From the NCBI GenBank assembly GCA_045567335.1, contig JBJLCZ010000001.1, forward strand, positions 62,001-126,000: DNA of 64,000 bases, given 5' to 3'. This DNA comes from Pelagilacustribacter sp045567335. GTDB lineage: Bacteria; Pseudomonadota; Alphaproteobacteria; Pelagibacterales; Pelagibacteraceae. Position numbers and translations under genes: made by a program. This document shows positions 7,571 through 17,662 of this stretch, piece after piece; position 1 is the stretch's first letter; each line of letters opens with the position of its first letter. The notes beneath the pieces are model-generated. The model had not been told where the DNA came from, did no database searches, and was given only the letters and a program-made list of their open reading frames with translations.

Positions 7571-10144
7571 TTATTCAATATTATCCTCTATTTTAATTAC
7601 AGAAACAACTTTTTCTTCTCCTGATAGTTTCTTTATTCTTACGCCTTGAGTATTTCTTCCAGCAACACGAATTTCTTTGACTGCACATCGCATAATACTT
7701 CCTTTGTCTGTTGATAATATTATTTCATCGTCCTCTTTTACAACAAGCGTAGAGGCCACATCGCCATTCCTTTGAGATGTAATTATACCAATTATTCCTT
7801 TTCCACCTCTATTAGTAACTCTATAATCTAAAAAAGAAGATCTTTTTCCAAAACCGTTTTCAGTCACTGATAAAATAAACTTATCTATTCCATTTTTAAT
7901 CTTGGTGTTTTTTTTGATTAACTTTGAATCTATTTGTGGATTGTTTAAAATTGATAAAGATATAACTTTATCGTTATCCTTTAGTTGAATGCCTCTAATT
8001 CCTTTTGAAGAACGTCCCTTAAATAATCTTAGTTTTTTTGACATAAACCTAATACATTTACCTTGTCTAGTGCTAAGCATTATATCTTGATCGTCCCTAC
8101 AAATTTTTACTCCAACGATTTTATCATTTTCGTCTAATTTCATAGCAATTTTTCCGCTAGCATTAATATTGATAAAATCCTCAAGAGTATTTTTTCTTAC
8201 ATTTCCATTAGAAGTTACGAAAATTACCAATAATTTTTTCCATTCATTTTCATCCTCAGGCAATGGCATAATTGAGCTTATTGAATGATGACTTTTTAAT
8301 GGTAGTAAGTTAAAAATGGATTTACCTTTTGAAACAGATGTTCCTTCAGGAATCTTATAAGCTTTTATTTTATAAACGAGCCCTTGAGTAGAAAAGAAAA
8401 GAACTGGTGTGCGGGTATTGGCTGTAAATATTTGAACTACAAAATCTTCATCTCTGGTTACAATACCAGATTTTCCTTTCCCACCTCTTTTTTGTGTCTT
8501 TAGAGACGTTAAAAGGCTTCTTTTTATATATCCTTTTTTAGTTATATTAATTACTACAGACTCTTTTTGAATTGTTTCTTCTATATTATAATTTAATACT
8601 AAATCAATAATTTTTGTTCGTCTTGGAATAGAATATTTTGATTTGATGCCTGATAATTCAGAAATAATCAATTTGTATAATTCTTTTTTTGAATTTAAAA
8701 TTTTGTTAAATTGTATTATCATTTGAGATAATTTTGATATTTCACCTTCTATTTCACTTATTCCATAAGCTGTGAGTTTTTGAAGTCTTAAATCTAGTAT
8801 AGATAAAACTTGCACCTCAGAAAGTTGATATGAAGAAATATTTCTTTTTTTTTCGATAAGAGCTACAAGTTTTATACTTTTTTTAATTTTCCATTTTTTT
8901 AATAACAGATTTTTTTTTGCTGTTTCTGTATCTTTTGATTTTTTTATTATTTTAATTACTTCATCAATATTTTCAACAGCTGTAGCAATACCGATTAAAA
9001 CATGAGCTCTATCTTCTGCCTTTTTTAAATCAAATTTTATTCTTTTTATTAATGTGCTTTCTCTAAATTTTACAAATTCAGCTAAAAATTCTTTTAAGTT
9101 TAAAATTTTTGGTTTATTATCTACTATTGCTAAAGTGTTAAAACCAAATGAACTCTCTACACTTGTTAATTTATATAATTGTCTTCTAATGGTTTCAGGT
9201 TCTACGCCTTTTCTTAATTCAATAACAACTCTTATACCTTCTCTATTAGATTCGTCCCTGATGTCTCTAATTCCTTCAATTTTTTTATCTCTTGCTAATT
9301 GTGCTATTCTTTCGTTTAAAACAGATTTATTTATTTGATATGGTATAGATTTAATTATTAATAATTCTCTACCACTTTTTTTTTGTTCTACATCAATTTC
9401 TCCCCTAATTTTAAAGGACCCTCTACCCTTATTATAACCTTGTTTAATTATATCTTTACCAATAATTAAACCTCCCGTAGGAAAATCTGGACCAGGGACA
9501 TGCTTCATTAGTTGGCTTATAGTAATTTCTTTATTTTCAATATATGCAATTGTTGCATTTATAATTTCGCCTAAATTATGTGGAGGTATACTTGTAGCCA
9601 TACCCACTGCTATACCGCCAGCACCATTGACTAATAAATTTGGATATTGAGAAGGTAAAACTGTAGGTTCTTTTTCTGTTTCATCATAATTATTTCTGTA
9701 CGAAACTGTATTTTTTTCTAAATCCTCAGTTAAATGTTGAGCTATTTTAGCAAGTTTAGTTTCAGTATAACGCATTGCAGCTGGAGGATCGCCGTCTATA
9801 GAACCAAAATTTCCTTGACCTGTAATTAAGGGTAAGCTCATAGAAAAATCTTGCACTAGTCTAACCAATGCATCATAAACAGACTGATCTCCATGGGGAT
9901 GATATTTACCTATAACATCTCCAACTATTCTTGCAGATTTTCTGAAAGGTTTAGACCAATCATAACCTCCTTTGTACATTGCAAAAATAATTCTTCTGTG
10001 AACCGGTTTTAATCCATCTCTAACATCAGGCAATGCTCTACTAATAATTACGCTCATTGCATATGAAAGATAAGATGAACTCATCTCATCTTGAACAAAG
10101 ATAGGTTTAAAAGATTTGTTAATTTCTGTTGTATTTTTTTCCAT
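7571..10144 (-). CDS. gyrA: DNA gyrase subunit A
   Basis: This is the breakage-reunion subunit of gyrase. The catalytic tyrosine is Tyr126 in AAMRYTETKLAK. The GyrA box QRGGKGKSG near the middle marks the C-terminal DNA-wrapping beta-pinwheel and distinguishes it from ParC. In the quinolone-resistance region HPHGDQSVYD the position equivalent to E. coli Ser83 is Gln87, while Asp91 (E. coli Asp87) is kept. Length 857 is normal for the family without the acidic tail extension. It follows ssb by 5 bp and precedes coaD. Confidence 0.97.
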   Translation of the reverse strand: MEKNTTEINKSFKPIFVQDEMSSSYLSYAMSVIISRALPDVRDGLKPVHRRIIFAMYKGGYDWSKPFRKSARIVGDVIGKYHPHGDQSVYDALVRLVQDFSMSLPLITGQGNFGSIDGDPPAAMRYTETKLAKIAQHLTEDLEKNTVSYRNNYDETEKEPTVLPSQYPNLLVNGAGGIAVGMATSIPPHNLGEIINATIAYIENKEITISQLMKHVPGPDFPTGGLIIGKDIIKQGYNKGRGSFKIRGEIDVEQKKSGRELLIIKSIPYQINKSVLNERIAQLARDKKIEGIRDIRDESNREGIRVVIELRKGVEPETIRRQLYKLTSVESSFGFNTLAIVDNKPKILNLKEFLAEFVKFRESTLIKRIKFDLKKAEDRAHVLIGIATAVENIDEVIKIIKKSKDTETAKKNLLLKKWKIKKSIKLVALIEKKRNISSYQLSEVQVLSILDLRLQKLTAYGISEIEGEISKLSQMIIQFNKILNSKKELYKLIISELSGIKSKYSIPRRTKIIDLVLNYNIEETIQKESVVINITKKGYIKRSLLTSLKTQKRGGKGKSGIVTRDEDFVVQIFTANTRTPVLFFSTQGLVYKIKAYKIPEGTSVSKGKSIFNLLPLKSHHSISSIMPLPEDENEWKKLLVIFVTSNGNVRKNTLEDFININASGKIAMKLDENDKIVGVKICRDDQDIMLSTRQGKCIRFMSKKLRLFKGRSSKGIRGIQLKDNDKVISLSILNNPQIDSKLIKKNTKIKNGIDKFILSVTENGFGKRSSFLDYRVTNRGGKGIIGIITSQRNGDVASTLVVKEDDEIILSTDKGSIMRCAVKEIRVAGRNTQGVRIKKLSGEEKVVSVIKIEDNIE

Positions 10145-10149
10145 GAAAA

Positions 10150-10614
10150 TTAAAATGGAATCTCATCATCTAAATCATTATTTACCTGATTTATGGAATC
10201 CTTATCATTTGGTAAAGAACTTTTACTTTCATTTACTAAATTATTATTTTCATTTTTATTTCTTCCATCAAGCATTGTTAAACTAGAATTATATCCTTGC
10301 AGAACTATTTCTGTTGAGTATTTATCTTGACCTGATGACTCATCTTTCCATTTTCTTGTTGTTAATTGACCTTCAAGATATACATTAGCCCCTTTTTTTA
10401 AATATTGTTGAACCACATTAACCAATCCTTCGTTAAAAATAACAACTCTATGCCACTCAGTTTTTTCTTTTCTTTCACCGCTTGATTTATCTTTCCAGCT
10501 TTGACTTGTTGCTATGCTTAACCTTGCGACGTTTTTTCCGTTAACCATTTGCTTAATTTCAGGGTCTGCACCCAATCTTCCTATTAATAGTACTTTATTT
10601 AAACTTCCAGCCAT
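10150..10614 (-). CDS. ssb: Single-stranded DNA-binding protein
   Basis: SSB coats single-stranded DNA during replication and repair. The N-terminal OB fold starts SLNKVLLIGRLGADPEIK and includes KTEWHRVV and ANVYLEGQL. A short Asn/Ser-rich linker follows, then the acidic tip DDEIPF that recruits partner proteins. It is divergent from uvrA, as in many proteobacteria, with a 102-bp gap. The gyrA start lies 5 bp after its stop. Confidence 0.97.
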   Translation of the reverse strand: MAGSLNKVLLIGRLGADPEIKQMVNGKNVARLSIATSQSWKDKSSGERKEKTEWHRVVIFNEGLVNVVQQYLKKGANVYLEGQLTTRKWKDESSGQDKYSTEIVLQGYNSSLTMLDGRNKNENNNLVNESKSSLPNDKDSINQVNNDLDDEIPF

Positions 10615-10716
10615 AATATTTAAGAGTTAATTTGTGATTTATAGTTTTAATGTTTGTAAATTTATACCATAATTGAATAATAATTATAAGCGCATAATTA
10701 ACAAAGTTAAAAAAAT

Positions 10717-13596
10717 ATGTTGAAAAAAATCGTTATAAAAGGGGCTAAAGAACACAACTTAAAAAATGTTTCTCTTGAAATTCCTAAAGAAAAATTAGTA
10801 GTAATAACTGGTCTTTCAGGATCTGGAAAATCATCTTTGGCCTTTGATACAATTTATGCAGAAGGTCAAAGAAGATATGTAGAAAGTTTGTCTGCTTATG
10901 CTAGACAATTTTTGGATAAAATGAAAAAACCAAAAGTTGACTTGATAGAAGGTTTGAGTCCAGCAATTTCAATCGAACAAAAAAATACATCAAAAAATCC
11001 AAGATCTACAGTTGCAACAGTAACTGAAATTTATGATTATATGAGAGTTCTATTCGCTAGAATTGGTACACCATACTCTCCATTTACTGGCAAACCTATA
11101 GTTTCTCAGTCTGTAAGTGAAATGGTTGATAAAATAAAAATTTTACCAAAAAGTAGTACTATTTATTTGTTAGCGCCAATTGTTAGAGGACGTAAAGGTG
11201 AATATAAAAAAGAAATTCTAAATTATAAAAAAAGAGGTTTTTCTAAAATAAAAGTAGATGGTAAATATCTTGATATAGATAAGTTCCCTGATTTAAATAA
11301 AAAAATTAAGCACGATATATCAATCATTGTTGATAGAATTATAATTAGTTCAAATATTGGGAATAGATTAGCTGATAGCGTTGAAACTGCTTTAAATTTA
11401 TCAAACGGTTTATTAGTTGTAGAATATGAAAATGAAACACTTCCGAAAAAATTTAGAAAAAAAGAAAGTATAACTTTTTCTTCTAAATTTTCTTGTCCAG
11501 AAAGTGGCTTTACAATAGAAGAAATAGAGCCTAGGCTTTTTTCATTTAATTCACCATACGGAGCTTGTGAGGAATGTGAAGGCATTGGTCATAATCTAAA
11601 TGTGGATCCAAACTTAGTTGTGCCAGATAATAAAAAAAGTCTTCAAGATGGTGCTATTGCTCCATGGGCAAAATCTGTATCATTATATTACATTCAAACT
11701 TTGGCATCGTTAGCTAAACATTATGGATTTTCATTAACTGATCCATGGAAAAAAATATCTAAAAAAAATCAAGATTTAATACTATTTGGTACAGATGAAG
11801 AAGAAATTAAATTTAGTTATGATGACGGATATGAAAAATATTCAACTAAAAAAACTTTTGAAGGAGTGGTGAATAATTTAGAGAGAAGATACTTGGAAAC
11901 TGATAGTGAGTGGAAAAGAGAAGAGATTGCTCAGTATCAGAGTGAGTCAGATTGTGACAAATGTAAAGGACAAAGATTAAAAGAAGAGGCACTTTGTGTA
12001 AAGATTAACTCTTTAAATATAAGCGAGATTACAAAAAAATCTATCGATGAGTCTCAGTTATGGTTTGCAAACTTGGAGAACATTTTAAGTGAGCGAGAAA
12101 ATAAAATTGCACAACATATTTTAAAAGAAATAAATGAAAGATTAAATTTTTTATTAAATGTTGGTTTAAACTATTTAACTCTATCAAGAGAATCTGGAAC
12201 TTTATCTGGTGGCGAAGCTCAGAGAATAAGACTTGCTTCGCAAATAGGTTCTGGGCTAACTGGTGTTTTGTATGTATTGGATGAGCCCTCTATAGGTTTA
12301 CACCAAAGAGATAACAAAAAACTAATTCAAGCACTTAAAAAATTAAGAGATTTAGGAAATACTGTCATTGTAGTCGAACACGATATTGAAACAATGGAAA
12401 GTGCTGATCATATAGTTGATATAGGACCAGAGGCTGGACTTTATGGTGGGAAAATAGTTGCTGAAGGAGACACGAAAGAAATAATTAAAAATGAAAATAG
12501 CATAACTGGTAATTATTTATCAGGCAAAAAATATATTGCTCTACCAAAGAAAAGAAGAATTGCTAAAAATGGAAGATTTATCGAAATTAATGGAGCTACA
12601 GGAAACAATCTTAAAAATGTGAATTTAAAAATACCTGTAGGAACTTTTACATGTGTCACAGGAGTTTCAGGTAGTGGAAAGTCTACGTTAATTTTACAGA
12701 CACTATATAATGCTTTTAACTTGATGTTAAATAGAGGTAAGACAAGAAAAATACCAAAAGCTTTTAAAGGTTTTAAAGGTACAGAGTTAATTGATAAAGT
12801 AATTGATATAGATCAATCTCCAATTGGAAGGACTCCAAGATCTAATCCTGCGACTTATACTGGAGCATTCGGCCCAATAAGAGAATGGTTTGCTGCATTA
12901 CCTGAGTCAAAAGCAAGAGGCTATAAAGTTGGAAGATACTCTTTCAATGTTAAAGGTGGAAGATGTGAAACATGTGAGGGAGACGGAGTTATAACATACG
13001 AAATGCACTTCTTACCTGATGTTTTTATTCCTTGTGACACATGCAAAGGAGCCAGATATAATCGTGAAACTTTAGAAATCAGATTTAAAAATAAAAATAT
13101 AGCAGATATACTTGATATGACTGTAGAGGAAGGTTGTGAGTTTTTTGAAAATATTCAAAACATAAGATCAAAATTAATTACTTTAAAGCATGTAGGTTTA
13201 GGCTATATGAAAATAGGTCAACAAGCTACAACGTTATCTGGTGGAGAAGCTCAAAGAATAAAATTAGCTAAGGAGCTATCGAAAAGACCTACTGGCAGAA
13301 CATTATATATTCTTGATGAACCAACAACAGGATTACACTCTCATGATATTAAAAAATTGTTAGAAATACTGCAAGCATTTGCTAACACAGGAAATACTGT
13401 TGTTGTAATTGAACATAACTTAGATGTAATAAAAACAGCTGATCACATAATAGACATGGGACCTGAAGGTGGAATAAACGGAGGAGAAATTATTGCTGAA
13501 GGAACTCCAGAAAAAGTGGCTGAAAATGAAAAAAGTTACACTGGAAGATTTATTAAAGAACTTTTAGGTAACAATAGCATGAAAAAAACAGCCTAA
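10717..13596 (+). CDS. uvrA: UvrABC excinuclease subunit A
   Basis: UvrA is the damage-recognition ATPase of nucleotide excision repair. It has two ABC-type cassettes, with Walker A GLSGSGKSS and GVSGSGKST and signature motifs LSGGEAQRIRLA and LSGGEAQRIKLA. The C-terminal zinc finger CETCEGDG...CDTCKG is intact. The first finger has CPESG instead of CPxCG, as I recall from other alphaproteobacteria. Length 959 is normal. It is divergent from ssb and convergent with secF, with 10 bp between the stops. Confidence 0.97.
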   Translation: MLKKIVIKGAKEHNLKNVSLEIPKEKLVVITGLSGSGKSSLAFDTIYAEGQRRYVESLSAYARQFLDKMKKPKVDLIEGLSPAISIEQKNTSKNPRSTVATVTEIYDYMRVLFARIGTPYSPFTGKPIVSQSVSEMVDKIKILPKSSTIYLLAPIVRGRKGEYKKEILNYKKRGFSKIKVDGKYLDIDKFPDLNKKIKHDISIIVDRIIISSNIGNRLADSVETALNLSNGLLVVEYENETLPKKFRKKESITFSSKFSCPESGFTIEEIEPRLFSFNSPYGACEECEGIGHNLNVDPNLVVPDNKKSLQDGAIAPWAKSVSLYYIQTLASLAKHYGFSLTDPWKKISKKNQDLILFGTDEEEIKFSYDDGYEKYSTKKTFEGVVNNLERRYLETDSEWKREEIAQYQSESDCDKCKGQRLKEEALCVKINSLNISEITKKSIDESQLWFANLENILSERENKIAQHILKEINERLNFLLNVGLNYLTLSRESGTLSGGEAQRIRLASQIGSGLTGVLYVLDEPSIGLHQRDNKKLIQALKKLRDLGNTVIVVEHDIETMESADHIVDIGPEAGLYGGKIVAEGDTKEIIKNENSITGNYLSGKKYIALPKKRRIAKNGRFIEINGATGNNLKNVNLKIPVGTFTCVTGVSGSGKSTLILQTLYNAFNLMLNRGKTRKIPKAFKGFKGTELIDKVIDIDQSPIGRTPRSNPATYTGAFGPIREWFAALPESKARGYKVGRYSFNVKGGRCETCEGDGVITYEMHFLPDVFIPCDTCKGARYNRETLEIRFKNKNIADILDMTVEEGCEFFENIQNIRSKLITLKHVGLGYMKIGQQATTLSGGEAQRIKLAKELSKRPTGRTLYILDEPTTGLHSHDIKKLLEILQAFANTGNTVVVIEHNLDVIKTADHIIDMGPEGGINGGEIIAEGTPEKVAENEKSYTGRFIKELLGNNSMKKTA

Positions 13597-13606
13597 TTTA
13601 TTAAAT

Positions 13607-14515
13607 TTAAGGTACGATATTCTCTTCTTTTTTTTCCATAGTTCTATAAGAAACTTTCAAATATCTTAAAATGGGTGCAGCTACAAAAATAGATGAATAA
13701 GTACCTATTAAAACACCTAATATCATAGCAAATGAAAAACCTTTTAAAATTTCTCCGCCAAGAATAAAAATAGCTAGAAGCGCAAGTAAAGTTGTAATAG
13801 AAGTAATTAAAGTTCTAGACAAAGTTTCATTTATTGAAATATTTGCTATTTCATTAATATTTAAACTATTATATTTAAAAAGGTTTTCTCTTATCCTGTC
13901 ATAAATAACCACAGTATCATTCATTGAGTAACCCACTATTGTTAACACAGCTGCAATTATAGATAAATTAACTTCAATTGATAAAATTGAAAAAATACCA
14001 ACAGTTATACCTACATCGTGAAATAATGCGACGATAGATCCTAAACTAAACTGCCACTCAAATCTTATCCAAATATAAAATAACATCGCGGCTAAAGATA
14101 AGGCTATAGCAATTATTCCAGATTTAAGCAATTCTTTGCTTACTTTTGGTCCAACATTTTCAACTCTCCTAAAATTAACTTCACTTTGTAAATTTTGTTT
14201 AATTGTTTTTTTCAAATCTAAAATCAAATTTTTATTATTCTTAACAGTTTGCTCTATCTTTATAAGGTAATCTCCCTTTTTTCCAAATTCTTTGATATTC
14301 ACATCACCAAGAATATTATTTTTTAAAATTGATCGTATATCTGAAATTTTTATATTTTCATTAATAACTCTCAATTCTATTAGTGTACCACCTTTAAAAT
14401 CTATTCCATAATTTAATCCTTTAAAGGAGATAAAAGATAAACATATAGTAAAAATTAACAATGAAAGAAAATTTGCTTTTTTAAAATAACTTGAAAAACT
14501 GTATTTTTTATTCAT
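13607..14515 (-). CDS. secF: Protein translocase subunit SecF
   Basis: SecF works with SecD to drive late steps of Sec-dependent export using the proton gradient. The N-terminal signature GIDFKGGTLIE and the membrane motif VGYSMNDTVVIYDRIREN are characteristic. Six membrane segments with a large periplasmic loop after the first are visible. Its first base coincides with the last base of secD, so the two are translationally coupled. Confidence 0.96.
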   Translation of the reverse strand: MNKKYSFSSYFKKANFLSLLIFTICLSFISFKGLNYGIDFKGGTLIELRVINENIKISDIRSILKNNILGDVNIKEFGKKGDYLIKIEQTVKNNKNLILDLKKTIKQNLQSEVNFRRVENVGPKVSKELLKSGIIAIALSLAAMLFYIWIRFEWQFSLGSIVALFHDVGITVGIFSILSIEVNLSIIAAVLTIVGYSMNDTVVIYDRIRENLFKYNSLNINEIANISINETLSRTLITSITTLLALLAIFILGGEILKGFSFAMILGVLIGTYSSIFVAAPILRYLKVSYRTMEKKEENIVP

Positions 14516-16065
14516 TATAAATTAACTGTTTCATTTTTATTTTTTAAGACAAACCATGAAGTTAAATGACGAGCTATAAAGTATGCAGAATATAACGTTG
14601 TAATTATTCCTATTCCTAAAGTTACCGCAAAACCTTTAACTGGACCCGACCCAAAAGCAAATAATATTACTGCAGCTATTAATGTAGTTATATTCGCATC
14701 CAAAACTGTTATTTTAGCCTTGTTATATCCAATATCAAAAGCATGAATAATCGATTTCTCAGTTCTTAACTCTTCTTTAATTCTCTCAAAAATTAACACA
14801 TTTGCATCTACAGCCATGCCTACAGTTAAAATTATACCTGCAATACCTGGTAATGTTAATGTGGCTTCTAAAATAGTTAATATACCAGTTAACATTAAAA
14901 GATTTGTAATAAGTGAAATATTAGCAATAAGTCCAAATAATCTATATTTTAAAAACATAAAGACTATTACAAGTGCGAATCCAACTATTAATGATATTGT
15001 TCCAGATTTAATTGAATCTTCACCTAAGTCAGGACCGACAGTTCTTTCTTCTACAATATTAAGTGGAGTTGGTAAAGCACCAGATCTTAGTAACAGTGCT
15101 AAATCTGTAGCTTCTTGAAAAGTAAAATTTCCAGAAATAATTCCACTGCCAGCAGTGATAGGTTCATTAATTGAAGGAGCGCTAATTACTTTATTGTCTA
15201 ATACTATAGCAATTCTTTTGCCAACATTAATTGTTGTTGATTTACCAAATTTTTGAGCTCCTAAACGATCTAAAGTAAATGAAACTATAGGGTTATTTGA
15301 TTGATTATCTAATCGTGGCTGTGCATCAATAAGATTTTCTCCACTCATAATAATTCTTTTACTTAAAGTTAACTCCTCACCTGACTCTGAGATTATTTTA
15401 TCTGTTCCAAATTCGTTTGATGCATCACTAACTAATCTAAAATTTAATTGAGCAGTTTTACCTAATAAAGTTTTTATTCTCTCGGGATCTTTGATGCCTG
15501 GTAATTCAACTAAAATTCTTTTTTCTCCTCTTTGTAAAATAGTTGGCTCTTTTGTGCCAGTATCATCAATTCTTCGTCTAATAATTTCTATTGACTGATT
15601 AAGAGCTGAGTTGTTAATTACTAATTTTCCATATTTGGAAAAAGAAATAGATACTAAGTTATTTGAAATATTAAGATCAAGTTCATAAGCATTATATTGA
15701 TTTATATAAGGGTTTAATAAATTGTCTTTTTTAAAAAAAAATTTTGATTTAAGTTTAGAAAGATTTGCGACATTAGTATTAAATAATATTTTGTTTTCAC
15801 TCACTTGAAAATTTTTAAAATTAAAATTATTTTGTCTTAAAAACTTTTTTAAAGGAATTACTTTATCTTGAGTTCTTTCTTTGATTAAAGGAGCTGTATC
15901 AATTTCCAATAGTAAATATGATCCACCTTGAAGGTCTAGTCCTAAATTAACTTTTTTATCTAAAACAATATTATCTTTATTTTGGAAATTTAAAAAAGCA
16001 AAAAAACTAATTAAAACAAATATTAAATATATTGAAATAACTTTTATTTTAGAAAAATTTAACAC
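14515..16065 (-). CDS. secD: Protein translocase subunit SecD
   Basis: SecD carries the N-terminal motif LGLDLQGGSYLLLEID, a large periplasmic domain with EIIRRRIDDTGTKEPTI, and the C-terminal motif TVGMAVDANVLIFERIKEEL. At 516 residues it matches the family. It lies between yajC (10 bp upstream) and secF (1-bp overlap), the standard yajC-secD-secF accessory complex of the Sec translocon. Confidence 0.96.
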   Translation of the reverse strand: MLNFSKIKVISIYLIFVLISFFAFLNFQNKDNIVLDKKVNLGLDLQGGSYLLLEIDTAPLIKERTQDKVIPLKKFLRQNNFNFKNFQVSENKILFNTNVANLSKLKSKFFFKKDNLLNPYINQYNAYELDLNISNNLVSISFSKYGKLVINNSALNQSIEIIRRRIDDTGTKEPTILQRGEKRILVELPGIKDPERIKTLLGKTAQLNFRLVSDASNEFGTDKIISESGEELTLSKRIIMSGENLIDAQPRLDNQSNNPIVSFTLDRLGAQKFGKSTTINVGKRIAIVLDNKVISAPSINEPITAGSGIISGNFTFQEATDLALLLRSGALPTPLNIVEERTVGPDLGEDSIKSGTISLIVGFALVIVFMFLKYRLFGLIANISLITNLLMLTGILTILEATLTLPGIAGIILTVGMAVDANVLIFERIKEELRTEKSIIHAFDIGYNKAKITVLDANITTLIAAVILFAFGSGPVKGFAVTLGIGIITTLYSAYFIARHLTSWFVLKNKNETVNL

Positions 16066-16075
16066 TGAAAAAGAA

Positions 16076-16357
16076 TTATTTTTTTACTTCTTTTTGTAGT
16101 AAACTTGTTATTGTTGATTTAATAATTTGTACTTTAGTGTTTTCACCCAATATCACTTCAATTCTGTCGTCTTCTAGGACTTTGTCTACAATACCAATTA
16201 CTCCTCCAGAAGTAATTACTTCATCACCTCTTTTCAATGAATCTACCATTAATTTATGGTCTTTAACTCTTTTTTGTTGTGGACGAATTAAAAAGAAATA
16301 AAAGATAACAAAGATTAATATTAAAGGTATAAATTGAGCTATTCCTTGACCGTTCAT
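16076..16357 (-). CDS. yajC: Sec translocase accessory protein YajC
   Basis: YajC is a small single-span protein bound to SecDF. The hydrophobic stretch at residues 8-24 is followed by FLIRPQQKRVKDHKLMVDSLKRGDEVITSGGVIG, of which RPQQKR and GDEV.TSGG are the family hallmarks. At 93 residues it is normal. It lies 10 bp upstream of secD and 57 bp after serS; surE and pcm, which often separate serS and yajC in relatives, are absent here. Confidence 0.95.
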   Translation of the reverse strand: MNGQGIAQFIPLILIFVIFYFFLIRPQQKRVKDHKLMVDSLKRGDEVITSGGVIGIVDKVLEDDRIEVILGENTKVQIIKSTITSLLQKEVKK

Positions 16358-16414
16358 AATTAAGAATAAATATAATAAATAAGTTGTTTAAACAAGTGAA
16401 TATTAACTATTCAA

Positions 16415-17662
16415 TTATATTTTATCAATATTATTCATATATTTTTTAAGAACATTAGGTATAGAAACAGTGCCGTCTCCATTTTGATGGTTTTCTACAA
16501 GGGCTATTAAAAGTCTGCCAACTGCAAGTCCAGATCCGTTTAGAGTTCCAATATATTCTTTGCCTTTTATAGACTTATATTTAGCATTCATTCTTTTTGC
16601 TTGAAAAGTTCCACATGAAGAGCAACTAGATATTTCTCTATAATTATTTTCTGATGGTATCCAGGCTTCAATATCGTAAGTTTTTTCTGCACTAAAGCCC
16701 ATATCTCCAGTTGATAATAAATTTACTTGATAAGGAATATCAAGCAATCTTAATATTTCTTCAGCACAATTTAACATTCTTTTTAATTCAATTTCACATT
16801 GGTTTGGCTCTACTAAACTTACAAGTTCAACTTTATAAAATTGATGTTGTCTAATCATACCCTTTGTATCTTTACCGTAACTACCTGCTTCCTTTCTAAA
16901 ACAAGGAGTACCAGCAACATATCTTATTGGAAGATCTTTTTTATCAACTATGCTATCTCTAACTAAATTAGTCAAAACAACTTCAGCTGTAGGTATTAAA
17001 AATTTTCGCTTTTCTGATTTATTTGTTTTTATTTCAAATTGATCTTCTTCAAATTTTGGCAGTTGTCCGGTTCCGAACATAGCTTCCTCATTTACAATAA
17101 GGGGAGCTGAAATTTCAGTATAACCAAACTTTGAGGTATGAATGTCTATCATAAGATTCATTAGAGCACGTTCTAGCAAAGCATATTTATCTTTAAGAAC
17201 AACAAATCTTGAACCAGATAATTTCGATGAGGCGTTAAAATCAATATTATTATTTTTATTACCTAAATTAACGTGAGATTGAACTTTAAAATTAAATTTT
17301 TTTGGGTCAAGATTTTTTTTTATTAATTTATTAGAATTTTCGTCTTTTCCAATCGGTACATCTTCAAGAGCTATATTAGGAAAATTTAATAAAATTTTTG
17401 TAATATCATTCTGTATATTAGATTGATTTATGATTAATTCGTTTATTCGTAAAGAAAGCTTTTTAGAAATTTTAAAATTTTTTTCCTCTTTTAATTTTGA
17501 TAATTTTTTTTTTTCTTGTTCTAATTTTTCTTTTTCTTGAATAAGTTCCCTATTATTTTTATCTAAGCTTAATAATTCATCAAAATTAATTTTTAAATTT
17601 CGATCTAAAAACTTTTTTTTAAAAAAATCTAAATTATTTCTTATGTCTTTTAAATTATGCAT
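16415..17662 (-). CDS. serS: Serine--tRNA ligase
   Basis: This class II aminoacyl-tRNA synthetase has an N-terminal coiled-coil arm (about residues 30-105, rich in Lys and Glu) that contacts the long variable arm of tRNA-Ser. Motif 2 appears as PCFRKEAGSYG and motif 3 as GSGLAVGRLLIALVENHQ. I chose the ATG at 17662 (MHNLKDIRNN), the usual SerRS beginning; the frame extends five codons further. This start overlaps the tatC stop by 8 bp. The tRNA-Ser gene of this window is one of its substrates. Confidence 0.96.
   Translation of the reverse strand: MHNLKDIRNNLDFFKKKFLDRNLKINFDELLSLDKNNRELIQEKEKLEQEKKKLSKLKEEKNFKISKKLSLRINELIINQSNIQNDITKILLNFPNIALEDVPIGKDENSNKLIKKNLDPKKFNFKVQSHVNLGNKNNNIDFNASSKLSGSRFVVLKDKYALLERALMNLMIDIHTSKFGYTEISAPLIVNEEAMFGTGQLPKFEEDQFEIKTNKSEKRKFLIPTAEVVLTNLVRDSIVDKKDLPIRYVAGTPCFRKEAGSYGKDTKGMIRQHQFYKVELVSLVEPNQCEIELKRMLNCAEEILRLLDIPYQVNLLSTGDMGFSAEKTYDIEAWIPSENNYREISSCSSCGTFQAKRMNAKYKSIKGKEYIGTLNGSGLAVGRLLIALVENHQNGDGTVSIPNVLKKYMNNIDKI

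Noticed and set aside
11491..11580. UvrA first zinc finger with Ser in place of the second Cys (CPESG)
   Set aside because: I recall the same CPxSG form in other alphaproteobacterial UvrA proteins, so it is not special to this genome.
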